A stretch of DNA of 64,000 bases from contig QKWP01000639.1 of assembly GCA_003550325.1 (NCBI GenBank), positions 134,252 through 198,251 of the forward strand, read 5' to 3'. This stretch comes from Gigaspora rosea. Lineage: Eukaryota > Glomeromycota > Glomeromycetes > Diversisporales > Gigasporaceae. The notes under the pieces were generated by a model. It saw nothing but the letters and a program-made list of their open reading frames with translations. It was not told the DNA's origin and made no database searches. The translations under genes were made by a program, and so were the position numbers. Positions 35,707 through 47,930 of this stretch are shown here, piece by piece; within the stretch, counting starts at the first letter, position 1; every line of letters starts with the position of its first letter.

Positions 35707-37208
35707 TGTTTTTACATATATTTATCATCTTAAAATCGGAAATATTTGTTTTTGGCAAAGTTACATTTTCGATTTGTGCAAAAATGGCAGAATTGTAACT
35801 TGGCAGGAAAGGTTTTTTTATTCCCCTCCTTTTGCTCTATATAATCACGAAATTTAATTTTAAATTAATATGTAGGTTGAGAAACATCATTGCTTCAAAG
35901 TTTTTAAAAATTTTATAAGTAAAAAATTTACATGTGATATATCGGATGACTGATATATTAATTTAATTATGTCAATTATATCAATTGCGAGAAGTTTGAC
36001 AATAGTCTGGTCCAATAATTTTAATGCCGAATACCGGATAACGGTCCGATTACGTAAATGATCATTCAGTTATCTAATTGTTTAAAATTTTATACAGTAT
36101 ATACTATTAAAAGCTATTAATGCTGCCACTAGACTAACGGTTTTGTTGCATAAATACGCATGTATATACGTTTGCATTATCTGTTATGTACGTTTTACAT
36201 TCGTGCGTACGTTATACGTACGTACTGCATTCTTTTGTTTTAAACATGTGATATTATAAAAATACTTTAAAACTTCTATTAACAACATAAGGAATTGATT
36301 TATCCAAGTGAATAGGTAATGTTAATAAAAAATTCGGTTGTGTGTGCATAATTTATTTACACGGGGTCGTTAAATACGTAATAATATTTTACTAACTCCC
36401 ATCTCTACTAGTTCTCAAGCATCTCACTCAATGGATCGGATGCCAAATTTTAATTAGTCGGAAATTGAATAAATTAATCAAGTGAATTACCAATTCGATG
36501 AACTAATCGGAAACCTTCTTTGTTTTAGGTCGCATTTACGTATAATTTAACGATTCAATTATGTATGTTTTTAAAAATTGAATCCGGTGTATAAGAGAAA
36601 GTTTGGCTTTTCTTGGTGTCGCTCATATACAGTATTAAAAAAAAAAAATCTTCGAATACTAAAATATAATAAAAATTCTTATGTGCAGTACTACCAAAAA
36701 TTTTTGTTTTTTTAACGTACGCTTAACTTGTTTTTTTAGGATGGTTTTTTAAAAAAAATTTTTTTAAACTTATATATTTAGTACATTTTTTTTATAATAC
36801 TTTTAAATATCAATATATAGAAAACTATAAAAACCTAAAATCATAATAATTCTTTGTCTCTAAATTCTGAAACAGAAAATTAAATAGATATATACGGAAG
36901 AAATTGTAAATTTTTCTTTTAAATGTATAATACATTTAGTACATTTTTTTGTAATATCTTATTAAAATATATAAAAAACTATTAAAAACCTAAAATCATA
37001 AAAAAAGATAATAATCTTATTTATGGCTTAAATTCTGAAATCAGAAAATTAAATAGAAGCATACAGAAGAAAATTGTAAATTTTTTTTTTTTTTAAAAAA
37101 AAAAAAGATTAAATATCACCCAATTCGAAATAAATACATCACAGAATTAAATTAAACACTCAATACTAATATATCAATAAATAAAAATTGAGATCTTAAA
37201 TAAGCATG

Positions 37209-38158
37209 TCAACAATTGGAAAATTCAAAAGAAGCGCCAAATAGTTACTCTTTTGATACAACTATCTTTTTGAAAGTGTTGTCTCCAAAAGTCTGGAGAT
37301 TTGAATTTTTTCATACATCTACCACACTGATGATAGGCATGTCTATTTCTCGACCAGTTATAGGAGGTCGTTCTCCAGAATCAATTATATGATTTTACAG
37401 GTGATTTAGGAACAGTGATGTATCAAGAAAAATGCTATCACCTAAAATATGGAAAAATTAATTTATTGTTTTGCCAAATTAAAATTTTTGTTGGAAATAA
37501 AAATAATTTTTTACCTGATTCAGAAACATAGGGATAGTTATATATATCGGTAAGATCATGAATGTATTTCAATACATTTGATAATGATAGAATGCCATAA
37601 TCATCTGGATTATATAACATCGATGAGATTAAAATCATTCTGTTACATTAAGTTGCAATGAATAGTAAAATTACATTATTTATAAATAACGTAGTTTTAT
37701 TATTGCATTTGTTTTTTGGGTGCATAAAATAAAATTTTTTTTTACTTGGTCTATAGTCTCAATAGTTTACTATGAATTTTTTTGACCATAAAGAGCAAAT
37801 GAAAGTAAATATGGAGAACAATCATCACCGTTGTAGCCTAAGATAAAAAGGAAGAAATAGATTATATTTTTGTCAAGTTTATTCGAAGATAAAAGTTTTT
37901 ACCTTTTATATAATCGTAGTAGTTTACTACAGTTGGAATATCGGATTGCATTATATTTAACACATTGATATGATGTCATCACCTAACGCTAATATCAGTG
38001 AAAATAAAAATTGCAATCAATCGAATATATAATTGGTAAAATGAAAAATTTTTACTTGTTCTGAAGTCATAATAGTTGATTGTTGGATGACAAGAAATAA
38101 GCCCGGCATAAGATGACGATAACTTTGGAGTTTCATCATAAATAGTGTAGGCTAAAGT
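37209..38158 (-). pseudogene. Copy B of the four-copy gene (5'-truncated, frameshifted)
   Basis: Exons 3 to 7 are recognisable; exons 1 and 2 are gone. Exon 3 is intact and ends NYYDFR. Exon 4 has a one-base deletion in the ATATCGAATGTG stretch. Exon 5 has a small deletion producing an in-frame TAG directly after the QKNS residues. Exon 7 has further single-base losses before the Cys-x-x-Cys region. The upstream end stops at a MITE (38259-38548) that occupies the deletion junction. Clearly non-functional. Confidence 0.8.
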
Positions 38159-38258
38159 TAAAAAGATAGAAATTTATTATATATTTAGATAAAGTCAATG
38201 AAATTTGCTACTAAATTTATTTTCGACCAGCGCAATTCAATCGATACACGTCAAAATT

Positions 38259-38548
38259 CAGGGTTGGCACGGACCAGTCAATAGTCAAAGCTTGACCAGA
38301 CCAGTTTGACCAATTTGACCAGTTTGTCAAAGGGTTTAGTGTTGGTCAAATTGGTCAAAGGATATTAAAAATTTATAGTATAATTTATATATGCATATAT
38401 ATTTATACGGTATATATTTATTTTGTATATTAGATTTATTTATTTAATAGACTAGGCCATTTGACCAATTTGACCAGACCATTTGACCAATTTGACCGGA
38501 CCAGTTTGATCAATAAATTTTGGTCGACCAGTGATTTAGCCAACCCTG
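38259..38548. mobile_element. MITE with CAGGGTTGGC ends at a deletion junction
   Basis: CAGGGTTGGCACGGACCAG and the right end TTAGCCAACCCTG are inverted. The interior is a dense array of TTTGACCAATTTGACCAG words in both orientations. The flank on one side corresponds to A near 31079 and on the other to A near 32527, so about 1.45 kb is missing in B at this point. Confidence 0.8.
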
Positions 38549-38740
38549 ATATCTCAAAAACTAGTTAATTAATTAGTATGCAAAAATGCTTTACGCCCTA
38601 AAAACCCTAAATACTAATTCTAAATGAATAATTTAAGGTAAAAATTTTATATACTAACTTATGAAAATTGAGAAAAATCTATAAAAATATAATAAGTGCA
38701 AAACCACCATAGATGCGTTTCATAATAAATGTAAATGAAA

Positions 38741-38930
38741 ATAAAACAAGTACTCGTGAAAAAAGTACTTGTAAAAAAAAATATTCGTGAAAAAAAAGTA
38801 CTCGTGAAAAAAAGTACCGGTATTCGTGAAAAAGAAAGTATTCGTGAAAAAAACTACTGTGAAAAAAAAATACTCGTGAAAAAAAATACTCGTGAAAAAA
38901 ATACTCGTGAAGTACTCGTGATGATCATTA
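38741..38930 (+). repeat. Minisatellite, GTACTCGTGAAAAAAA unit (segment B)
   Basis: About ten units of the same array as at 32676-32866 and 46021-46220, with units such as GTATTCGTGAAAAAG and TACTCGTGAAAAAA. Confidence 0.9.
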
Positions 38931-39624
38931 GTTTTATGAATTTGGCAATGACGTTCCAACAACATAGTGATTATGTAAATTTTTTAGAATCGATCTGATT
39001 AATGTTTTAAAGTAAAAAAAATCTTAGCATATAACGTTAAAATTAACACTTTAAAGAACCGGAGTAAAGGTTTGTATGAAAAACCCTTACATTAATAAAT
39101 TACAGCAATATAATTATTTCCCGGTTAAGCAGACCAACTTAAAAGTTTGATCGCTAATATTAATTGCAGCACAACCAGCTTGGTATAATTTTGGGTTCAT
39201 TTGATTTTACATAAAGAACATTAATGCATGCATGGCATTTCGTATGATGTATTTCCTTTATTCCCGTCACGAAAAATAAAATTTGTCAGGCTAAGTTTTG
39301 TTTGTAACTCAAGATTTAAAAGACGTTGACCGATTAGATTAGTTGGTTATTACTTGACCGATACATCACATATCCGGTCGGTTAAACGCAAATCCTAATA
39401 AGGTATGCGAATTTTGAAATTGTAGATACTTTTCAATCAATCATCTAACAAAGAATTCTAATTTAATGGAGAATTTTTGATCAGATTTTCATTTTAGTGA
39501 TCGAAAAAAAAATAAATAAAACGAACTTAAATAATTATATTTAATATTTAAAATGATTTAATATAGTAGATATTATATTAGAAATGTATATTATGTGTGA
39601 TCATAAAAGGATCATCATATGATA

Positions 39625-40516
39625 TTAGGGTGGAACATCAACTAAGAAATCAAAACTTATGTTAGATAACTAAGTATTTTTCATATCACAGATTTTTACG
39701 TTACACAAACAACAATTAAATTTATTCAAATTCGGATTGTATATTTAACTGTAATACCCTGCTTTACTATTTGTTGTTCATGCCTACCTTCATTATAATT
39801 TCCACGAGATCATATCATGACCGGTAGTCCTCCCATGGAAGATTACCGGTCACAAATAATCACGTGAAAATTATAATGAAGGTAGACATGATCATGAATT
39901 TCCTGTGAGCTTAAAAATTACAGCAGAGATTCCCGATGATCATATGATGCAGATGACCATCTGTATCCTATGATCATCGGGAATCTCTGCTGCAATTTTT
40001 AAACTCCCAGGAAATTAATAATACTAATTACAGTAAGAACATACAGTAATATTAATAATAATTGAAATTTCAAAGCGATTCAACTTATTATCAAGAAATC
40101 GAATTACCTTGAAACTTTCACGAATTGTCTATAAAATGCTAAAGAATAAAACTATATTTTCAAATTTTTATCGATATATAAATTTTGTATATTTGTCTTA
40201 TAGAATAAGTTGAATTTTGTTAATTAAAATAAAAAAAAAAAACTATCGAAACTATAAGTTAAAATGTATTTAGAGCTATCGCAAAAAATTAAATATATAG
40301 AATCTTCGAATGGTTCTAAAGAACATTTCTCATTCAAAAGAAACACAAAAAATAAGTACAATACTCGTGTGAATCTTTTAGAACATTGCTTTTTTTTTTA
40401 TAATTAAAACAATATAAAATAATATTCAATTTATTACATTAATTTCGCCAATAAAAATTTGATCTGATCAATGTATCTAACATAGTTTTGATTTACATAG
40501 TTGATGTTCCACCCTA
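39625..40516. mobile_element. hAT-like foldback MITE with 8-bp target duplication
   Basis: TAGGGTGGAACATCAACTAA pairs with TAGTTGATGTTCCACCCTA. The flank TATGATAT is repeated at both ends. The ends relate it to 28287-28919. Two palindromes (39783-39895, 39896-40017) are nested inside. Confidence 0.75.
39783..40017. repeat. Two adjacent nested palindromes
   Basis: The first pairs CTACCTTCATTATAATTT with AAATTATAATGAAGGTAG and has an inner GACCGGTA/TACCGGTC stem. The second pairs GAGATTCCCGATGATCATA with the inverse TATGATCATCGGGAATCTC, flanked by TTTCCTG and CAGGAAA. Confidence 0.85.
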
Positions 40517-40989
40517 ATATGATATGCATGTTATGCACAAAATCCTCGCATGTGTATAACGTTACAGTTATTTGTGCCATTGCAAGCTCTCCCATTTAAC
40601 TCAACAAATATTTTCTTAAAAAAACAAAAACATCCGCTATGATCACCGTTTCTAAAAATATTAAAATTGTGTTCCATTCAACGATAAAAACCATGAGAGT
40701 TATTTATTAAGCATTCCATTTTATGGTAAAAATCATGAAAGATATCTAAAGCAGGATTAAAATCTTGAAACGAGTCCACTTTTTTAGTAAAAGTTTTTTA
40801 AACTTTGACCAAACCAAATTTATAAAAATTTTTATTAAATTTGATTTAAGATATTTTAAATTAAAAAAGTTACTAAAAATATGTGCCCAATTTCTATTGA
40901 CTATGTATGCTAGTTTTTTTTCGGCTACAATAAAACTTGAAATAATTCTGTATGACCAAAAATAAACATATGCAATATCAACAATGTTT

Positions 40990-41590
40990 GACAAAACTAT
41001 ATGTGGTATTATATGAAAATTAATTATTGGAAATTTTTTTTGAAATTAATGATCAGGATAGTAATCGAGATAGTGGCTGGGATTATTTATCACTTTTTAT
41101 ATATAATTTAATACTTGTATGTTTTTAGATGTCTAAAGCGAATAGCTTTATTTTTTTTCAATTATTTTAACATAAATCGATTCTTAAACACCTTTATAAC
41201 AAAGTTACGTTAAAAATATTGTATTCTAGTATTAAATTTTTTGCCCACAATAAAAATACCTCTCTTAGAATAGTTACAACATGAAACAGAATTTCTGTAA
41301 AGAGTCAGCATGAAATTTAAATATTAATGTTAAAAAAGTTTCAACGTAATTTTGTTATAAAGGTGTTTAAGAATCGATTTATGTTAAAATAATTAAGAAA
41401 AATAAAGCTATTCGCTCTAGACATCTAAAAACACGCCAGTCACTCTTTACTATTAAATTATATATAAAAAGTGATAAACAATCCCAGTCATTATCGATTA
41501 CTATCCTGATCATTAAATTCAAAAAAATCCTTAATAATAAATAATTTTTATATGGTACCACATATTGATTTACATAGTTACCCCAACGTA
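40990..41590. repeat. Foldback element with ~215-base arms
   Basis: The left arm (ATGATCAGGATAGTAATCGA through AACACCTTTATAACAAAGTT) pairs with the right arm (AATTTTGTTATAAAGGTGTT through TCGATTACTATCCTGATCAT). The outer ends read TATATGTGGTATTATATG against CATATGGTACCACATA. Open frames in it are shadows of the palindrome. Confidence 0.88.
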
Positions 41591-41683
41591 ATTTTAATAT
41601 TATTGTTCATGTGATATGATCATTACCTGCATAAAATGACATCATTTATGCAAAATGTCACGACAAAAATTTCACATGCTAAT

Positions 41684-41896
41684 TGTCCGAGCGTAGCGGA
41701 GGACTTTATATGTTACGTAAGGTGATACAAAAGTTATATTTTTGATGTATCAACAATAGTTATATCAAAAATGTAACTATTGTATTTGGTGTCTGTCCGC
41801 ATGTGTATTTAGTTACCTTTTGATACATCGTATTGTTTTGATTTGTGTCGCATCAAAAAATGAAATTAAATCTTAGTTGTTATTGCGCTTCGGACA
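41684..41896. mobile_element. MITE with TGTCCGAGCGTAGCGGAGGA end
   Basis: The left end matches that of 13673-14421. The right end reads GCGCTTCGGACA. The interior contains inverted AAAAGTTATATTTTTGATGT and ATATCAAAAATGTAAC words. Confidence 0.65.
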
Positions 41897-41947
41897 CACA
41901 ATGCTGTGCATTAACCTAGTATAATAAACAATAACAAGGAAATTTTT

Positions 41948-42022
41948 TCATCTGAGTTAATGTCACACATGTGCTGCTACGCAGCACATAGCATGACATT
42001 AATCCCGATGAAAAAAATGACC
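41948..42022. repeat. Palindrome with CATGTGCTGC/GCAGCACATA core
   Basis: TTTTTTCATCTGAGTTAATGTCA is paired with TGACATTAATCCCGATGAAAAAA around CATGTGCTGCTACGCAGCAC. Confidence 0.85.
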
Positions 42023-43249
42023 AATATCTTATAATTAAGATATGAAAATCTTTAAACATCAACACCATCCAAATTATTATCACACAATACAACTTGATTT
42101 CCATCCCATGTCGGAAGTTGTTGCCGACTAAGTAACACGACATAGCAAATAAACATTCGGAAGATGAGTACCAAATTGGTGTCTATAATATTAGTGCAAT
42201 ACGTAAAACAAGTTGTTGATGTTATACATTGTTTATAAATTGTTTTTTATAAAGTATGTTTTCTTTAGTCGCTTTTTTCTTTCGTGCCGACCTTCATTTA
42301 TTTAAGTCTTTTCATTGTCTTAAGAGAAAGAGCCCTAATTCTATTTGAGAAGTTTTTGTCAAAATGAAAAATCGACCATGTCTATTAACAACATAAGGAA
42401 TCTTATTTATCCAAGTGAACAACAGGTAACGTTAAATACAGTATCATATTTAATTATTATAGGAAATTTGAGCTTCTTGTGATTAAACCTGTAACGAATT
42501 ATGCAAGTAATTTATGTAAGTAATAATTATTTTTTACCTTTATCAATACCAATTATTGCTTATAACGAATGATTATTACATATTAAGATTTCCAATGTAA
42601 TCTGGAGTGTAAATTCAAACCTTTGTTGATCAGAATGATTTTTGCATACAGTACATCATCTGTTGTTATTACTTATTACGTTAAAAATGATAAGAAATAA
42701 TTAAAAATAACACCGTAATAAGTAAAATAAGTAATAGTGTTTTACTAACTTTGCCCATCTCTAGTTCTCAAGCATCTCACTCAATGGATCGGAAATTGAA
42801 TAAATTAACCAAGTGGTGTCTAAAAGAAAGTTTGGCTTTTCTTGATGTCGCTCATTTTCGTACGCCTATACTTATTTGTACTATCGTACTGTACGTACAG
42901 TACGTATTACTTTACTAAATACCTATTTTTATTACTATATACTATGCTAAATAAAATTCAATACTTTTTAAAAATAACATATAATTTTTAACTTGTTTTT
43001 TTTTTAATATAGTTTTTTAAAAAATTTTTTTTAAACATTTACGTTTAGTACATTTTTTTATAATACTTTTGAATATCTTATTAAATCTATAGAAACATGC
43101 CTCTAAATTTTGAAATCGGAAAATTAATACGGAAGAAAATTGTAATTTTTTTTTTTATTAAAAAAAAAAGATTAAATTAAAGATCACCCAATTCGAAATA
43201 AATACATAGAATTAAACACCCAATACTAATATATCAATAAAAAAAAAAA

Positions 43250-44834
43250 AATCAAAAGAAGCGTCAAATAGTTGCTCTTCTGATACAACCATCATTTTGA
43301 AAGTGCTGTCTCCAAAAGTTTGGAGATTTGAATTTTTTCATACAGATATTACACTGATGATAGGTACGTCCATTTTCTCGACCAGCTATAGGAGGCCGTT
43401 CTCCAGAATCAATTATATTATTTACAGGTGGTTAGGAACGGTGATATGATCAAGAAAAATGCTATCGCCTAAAATAAGGAAAAATTAGTTTATTGTTTTG
43501 CAAAATTAAAATTTTTGTTGGAAATAAAAATAATTTTTTACCTGATTCAGAAACATAGGGATAGTAATATATATCGGTAAGATCATGAATGTATTTCAAT
43601 ACATTTGATAATGATTGAAAGCCATAATCATCTGAATTACATAACATCAATGAGATTGAAATCATACGGTATTACATTAAGTTGCAATGAATAATAAATT
43701 ACGTTATTTATAAATAACATTGTTTTTTTTGGGAGGCATAAAATAAAAAAAATTTTTTTACCTGGCCTAACATCGTAATAGTATACTATAACTGAAGTTG
43801 TTTGACCATAAGGAGCAAATGAAAGTAAATATGGAGTACAATCATCACCGTTGTAGCCTAAAATCAAAAGGAAGAAATTAGATTACATTTTTGGCAAACT
43901 TATTCGGAGATAAAAGTTTTTACCTTTTCTATTATCGTAGTAGTTTATTACGGTTGGAATATCGGTTGGAATATTGGATTGCACTATATTTAACACATTC
44001 GATATGATATCATAACCTAACGCTAATATCAGTGAAAATAAAAATTGTAAATTTGCACCATCAATCGAATATATAATTGGTAAAATGAAAAATTTTTACT
44101 TGTTCTATAGTCATAATAGTTGATTGTTGGATGATAATAAGAAATAGGTCCGGCAGAAGATGACGATAACTTTGGAGTTTCATCATGAATAGTTTAGGCT
44201 AAAAAGATAGAATTTTATTATATATTTAGATAAAGTCACATGAAATTTGTGACTAAATTTATTTTCGACCAGCTATTATCATGCAATTCGATCGATGCAC
44301 GTCAAAATAATTTTTCAAAGTAACCTCATTGCAAAAAGAAAAACTTACTTGAATAATAAGAATTCGCTACGACAGGATGGTCTATTGTTTAGAAGAATTT
44401 GTCATATTTTGTTTGTATGTATTTAATATGTTCTTAAGAAGAAAAACCTAGAGTATATGTGGCAATTTAGGTGGATTATATGTAATATATGGTTAGGTAT
44501 GTTGCAAATCATCTAGTATTAAACAGTTAAGTACTGTGCCACTAAGCAATATAATACTAATAAAATCCGCTATGATCAGATTTTACATAATAAGAAACAA
44601 TTAGGAAATTTTACAAAAAGTCAAACGTAAATTTTGAGGTCTTATTTGGGTCTATAAAGTTACACTTTGATCTTTGTGAATTTCAAATGCTTATTTCAGA
44701 GTTACAAATTTGGATGCCTTTAGATGATTTGCACCATATTTTAGACCAGTATCGTATCAATAATTGATAACCAACAAACAGCGTGATTCTTTTAACGAAA
44801 TATCAGTACGAAAATAAAATAAAAAAAAAGACAT
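43250..44834 (-). pseudogene. Copy C of the four-copy gene (broken at both ends)
   Basis: The upstream leader is conserved to the start (AAACGAAATGTC), but exon 1 then runs into poly-T at 44830, losing the rest of the exon and its donor. Exon 2 keeps a good GTAAGT donor. Exon 3 has TAA in place of the Tyr codon at its second residue, yet retains NYYDYR. Exon 4 contains a 12-base in-frame duplication (IPTD before IPTV). Exon 5 is open and ends YYYDVRP. Exon 7 is frameshifted before the Cys region, and its end is lost in an A/T run. Clearly non-functional. Confidence 0.8.
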
Positions 44835-45160
44835 TTCGTTTTTCAATCGTTTTCAACAATGTTACGCCTGATTCTGGAAATGGCTTGATGATTGAAATTG
44901 GAACTACAATATTTATAAGATGAAAATTTAAAATTTTTTTAGGGGTATTTTCTTTTTTTTTAGGCTAGAAAAATTTAAATGATCGATATTTATAAAAAAT
45001 TTTTAAATATTTTATCACCATTCAAGCTAATTATGACTTAGGTTGATTCCAAACACCTTGTTAATAATTTTCGGCAATATATAATTAGTTCTATTATTAA
45101 ATTAATAAAAAAGAAAAAAACCGAAAAAAAATTCTATACTCTATATTGAAAAGTCTTTGT

Positions 45161-45299
45161 GCCACCCGGGTTGGTATTCCACCCTGTCCAAATTAAATAG
45201 TAATTTGATGACGCACTCACCATAGGGTTAGGGTCAGTCAGTCAATTTAGTATTTAATTTGGATAGGGTGGCAGTGAATTATTTACCACCCCGGGTGGC
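45161..45299. mobile_element. MITE with GCCACCCGGG ends
   Basis: GCCACCCGGGTTGGTA and TTACCACCCCGGGTGGC are inverted, followed inwards by CACCCTGTCCAAATTAAATA and TATTTAATTTGGATAGGGTG. A TAGGGTTAGGGTCAG string is at its centre. Confidence 0.8.
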
Positions 45300-45461
45300 G
45301 CCAAGACGACTCCTATTCTATATTTAGTTCTTGATAGAGTTACTGCATGTAATAAAATTTTAACATAATCAGGATTTTTTTCTTACGATTAAACTAGTCA
45401 TTACCGTTAGTAGCCATTTATCAAATCCTTTTTGTCCTTTTTGTTCAATCTTGACATGATA

Positions 45462-45671
45462 CAGTCAGATCAGACCCCTCTAAATGCAACCCCTTTAAGT
45501 GCACGTCCTATGAAAAATCTCTCTAAATGCACGACTTCTCTTGGGCCCAATAATATTACATCTATAGATTTTCACCTCTCTAAATGCAATATCTCTCTAA
45601 GTGCACGTTTGGCAAAATTTTTACATATGGTCCCGTCGCATTGCATTTAGACACTTAGAGAGGTCTGATTG
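45462..45671. mobile_element. Pogo-like MITE, relative of 6791-7003
   Basis: The ends CAGTCAGATCAGACCCCTCT and AGAGAGGTCTGATTG, with TA flanks. The interior (CTAAATGCACGACTTCTCTT, CTAAGTGCACGTTTGGCAAA) is nearly identical to 6791-7003. Confidence 0.82.
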
Positions 45672-46020
45672 TATATTTCTTTTATTATGAATAAGTACGA
45701 ATTTACCATATGAACATTTTTACTATATATTAAATAATTTATATTTGCTGTTATTTTAAATGATTTAACATCGTAATTATTATATAAATTTTATCATCAC
45801 AATATTATAAATAAAGACTTTTATTAAAACGCATTTATGGTGTTTTGTCACCTATGTTACATTATCTCAAAAATTAGCTAATTAATTAGTACACGTGCTT
45901 TAAGTAAAAATGCTTTACGCCCCTAAAAACCCTTCCCAAACCTTAACACTAACCCTAAATACTAATTCTAGATGAATAATTTGAGGTAAAATTTATATAC
46001 AAACTTATAATAATTGTAAA

Positions 46021-46220
46021 TGAAAATAAAAAAGTACTTGTAAAAAAAAAGTACTCGTTAAAAAAAGTACTTGTGAAAAAAAAAGTACTTGTGAAAAAAA
46101 AAGTACTCGTGAAAAAAAGTACTCGTGAAAAAAAGTACACGCGTGAAAAAAAAAAGTATTCGTGAAAAAAAAGTACTGTGAAAAAAAAAAATACTCGTAG
46201 AAAAAAAAGTACTCGTGATG
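46021..46220 (+). repeat. Minisatellite, GTACTCGTGAAAAAAAA unit (segment C)
   Basis: About twelve units; the same array as in segments A and B. Confidence 0.9.
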
Positions 46221-46321
46221 ATCAGAATTTGGAAATGACGTTTCCAACAATATGATATCAGATATGCTTATCTGATAATGGTGATTATGTAAACGTTATA
46301 TTTAACACTTTAAATTTTTCA

Positions 46322-46771
46322 TGCATTCAAATGATTTACACAACACTATATGATTGGCGCACTATTTTTTTTTTTTTTTTTTACGAATTGGCGTATTTGG
46401 CGCACTATTAATCTGTTCTAATGAAGCAATTTCAATTCTGTAACTTGTAAATGAAATATTTGTGGAGACATTTCTAATTTATTTTATTAACTTCATTAAA
46501 ATTAAAATTCTTTTTAAAGAGTTATTTCTTCCGTTCTAGCAAAGAAAATTTGATTTTGTAAATTGTAAACGATAGTTTAGTGGTATAGTTTTAAAACTAT
46601 GTAGTCATATTTAATGTTAATAATATGCAAATTTTAGTAGGTCGCTATATAAATAATGAATATTTTCCTATTAAATTTTGTTAATTTATAATTTTAATGA
46701 AGTTGATAAAATAAATTACTTAGTGCGCCAATCATATAGTGCTGCACTATGTTTGTAAATCATTTGGCATG
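46322..46771. mobile_element. Foldback MITE with CAAATGATTTAC ends
   Basis: TTCAAATGATTTACACAACA and ATATGATTGGCGCACTA at the left pair with TGCGCCAATCATATAGTG and GTAAATCATTTGGCATGA at the right. AT-rich interior arms also pair (AATTTATTTTATTAACTTCA against TGAAGTTGATAAAATAAATT). Absent from segments A and B, so it inserted after duplication. Confidence 0.8.
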
Positions 46772-46999
46772 AAGTTACGACAAATGAGGCGTTGAAAATT
46801 CTAAGTTAATGAAATATCGGTTCTTGAAACGTCACAATGAAAAACCCCCTACATGAATGAATTTCAGCAATATAATTACTGAATTTTCCGGTTAAAGTTT
46901 GATTGCTAATATTATTAATTGCAACACAACCCACACAAAGACAAGCATGGAATTGTATTTCCTTAAGATTTAAAAGGCATAGATTAGTTGTATTACCTG

Positions 47000-47602
47000 T
47001 TACTTGATCGGTAGGTACATCAGTGGTACATCACATATCCGTCGGGTAAACGCAAATCCTAATATATTCAATTTTTCTTGCCATGATAAAATGTTAATAT
47101 TGTTTAAAAGAAAATGATGTAAATCCCCGAATTTCATGACAATTATAAATTTTTTAGTTTTTGGATCTTGACTGATGCCATAAATTTCCTGGAAATGTAA
47201 ATCAGAGAAATGTTTTCCGCAGCGAGTATAGACCATTAACTAAAAAAAAATAAACAAATAAATAAATAAAATTAAAAAAAATTAAACAAGGTACTGTATT
47301 TAATTTATATGTTTCTAATTACTAACCTCATTTAAAAAGGAAGAATCCATATTTTTAGTATCTTCAATAACTTTAAGAACAACGTCAATTTCACTTTCAT
47401 GATTATATTTCCAGGTTGCTTTATAGATTGCGCTAAATCCTCCTTTATTGATACAAGTAAGATCGGTGAATTGATCGAATGGAATTTTAAACATGAAGGT
47501 CGAATGTTCACTATCATGAGTATGTGCCCCTTTGATAAAATCATCAATCAATTTATTATCAAATAGTACTTTGTTGTAATGAATGTTTCGATGTACATTC
47601 AT
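47000..47602 (-). pseudogene. Truncated protein kinase (N-lobe only)
   Basis: Two minus-strand exons, 47602-47327 and from 47239 down to about 47063, join in phase 0 across an 87-base intron (GTTAGT donor, T-rich tract and AG acceptor). The protein begins MNVHRNIHYNKVLFDNKL. It then has PFDQFTDLTCINKGGFSAIY, a glycine loop, then VVLKV with the ATP-site lysine, SSFLNEL with the expected glutamate region, and EIYGISQDPKTKKFIIVMKF at the hinge. This arrangement is typical of Glomeromycotina kinase families. After EKLNIL the frame runs into segment-C flank sequence, encoding FAFTRRICDV and a stop at 47000. The catalytic loop and DFG region are absent, so it cannot be an active kinase. No internal stop occurs before the junction, suggesting recent truncation. 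Confidence 0.8.
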
Positions 47603-47780
47603 ATTATAGAAGCTTTAAACTCGTAATTGCCTTTTTTAATAACAAATTTTAAATAATTTTGTAAATCGAATTTATATATTTTATAAGTAGGAACAGAATT
47701 TAATGTGAAGGCTAGAATTTTTTTTTTATCATATTTCAATTTAAATAGATCCAGATTTAACTTACTTTACTCATAACATA

Positions 47781-47930
47781 TGGGTCCCCACAGCAAAAGA
47801 TGGCTATGGGCCAAAAAAAATTTCATATAAACTTTATTTTTGCAAAAATTAGATTATTTAGAACACAATATTAATAAACTACAGAAAACTTTTTTTTAAC
47901 CCATAGCCACCTTTTGCTGTGGGGCCCCCA
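47781..47930. mobile_element. MITE with TGGGTCCCCACAGCAAAAG ends
   Basis: TGGGTCCCCACAGCAAAAGA and GGCTATGGG pair with CCCATAGCC and CTTTTGCTGTGGGGCCCCCA, 29-base arms around an A/T interior. Confidence 0.85.

Larger units (their letters stand above)
33155..35985. mobile_element. Composite nested inverted-repeat element
   Basis: The outermost arms are about 33155-33380 and 35740-35985; for example TTTTGCACAAATCGAAAATG pairs with CATTTTCGATTTGTGCAAAA, and CCTACATATTAATTTAAAAT with ATTTTAAATTAATATGTAGG. A second layer pairs GAGCATAGCAGAAGTTCG (33452) with GAACTTCTGCTATGC (34722). Within that lie a near-perfect palindrome (33679-34060) and a further foldback (35039-35706). No gene is present. 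Confidence 0.75.
36290..39535 (+). repeat. Segment B of the duplication complex
   Basis: From CTATTAACAACATAAGGAAT (matching 26945 in A) this follows A and C through TTTCTTGGTGTCGCTCATAT, the gene copy, the minisatellite and the downstream flank. It is the most reduced copy. It lacks the stretch holding gene exons 1-2, replaced by a MITE, and carries about 300 bases (39107-39412) that are absent from A but present beside the kinase fragment in C. Confidence 0.75.
42035..47060 (+). repeat. Segment C of the duplication complex
   Basis: It starts at the sequence matching A near 26596 (CACCATCCAAATTATTATCACACAA) and runs colinear with A through the gene copy, CCTATGTTACATTATCTCAA and the minisatellite. 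It ends in CGGGTAAACGCAAATCCTAATA, where the kinase fragment begins. Private insertions are 45161-45299, 45462-45671 and 46322-46771. Confidence 0.8.

Noticed and set aside
41379..41561. 60-codon minus-strand frame with an apparent hydrophobic segment
   Set aside because: It lies wholly in one arm of a foldback element and is mirrored in the other arm.
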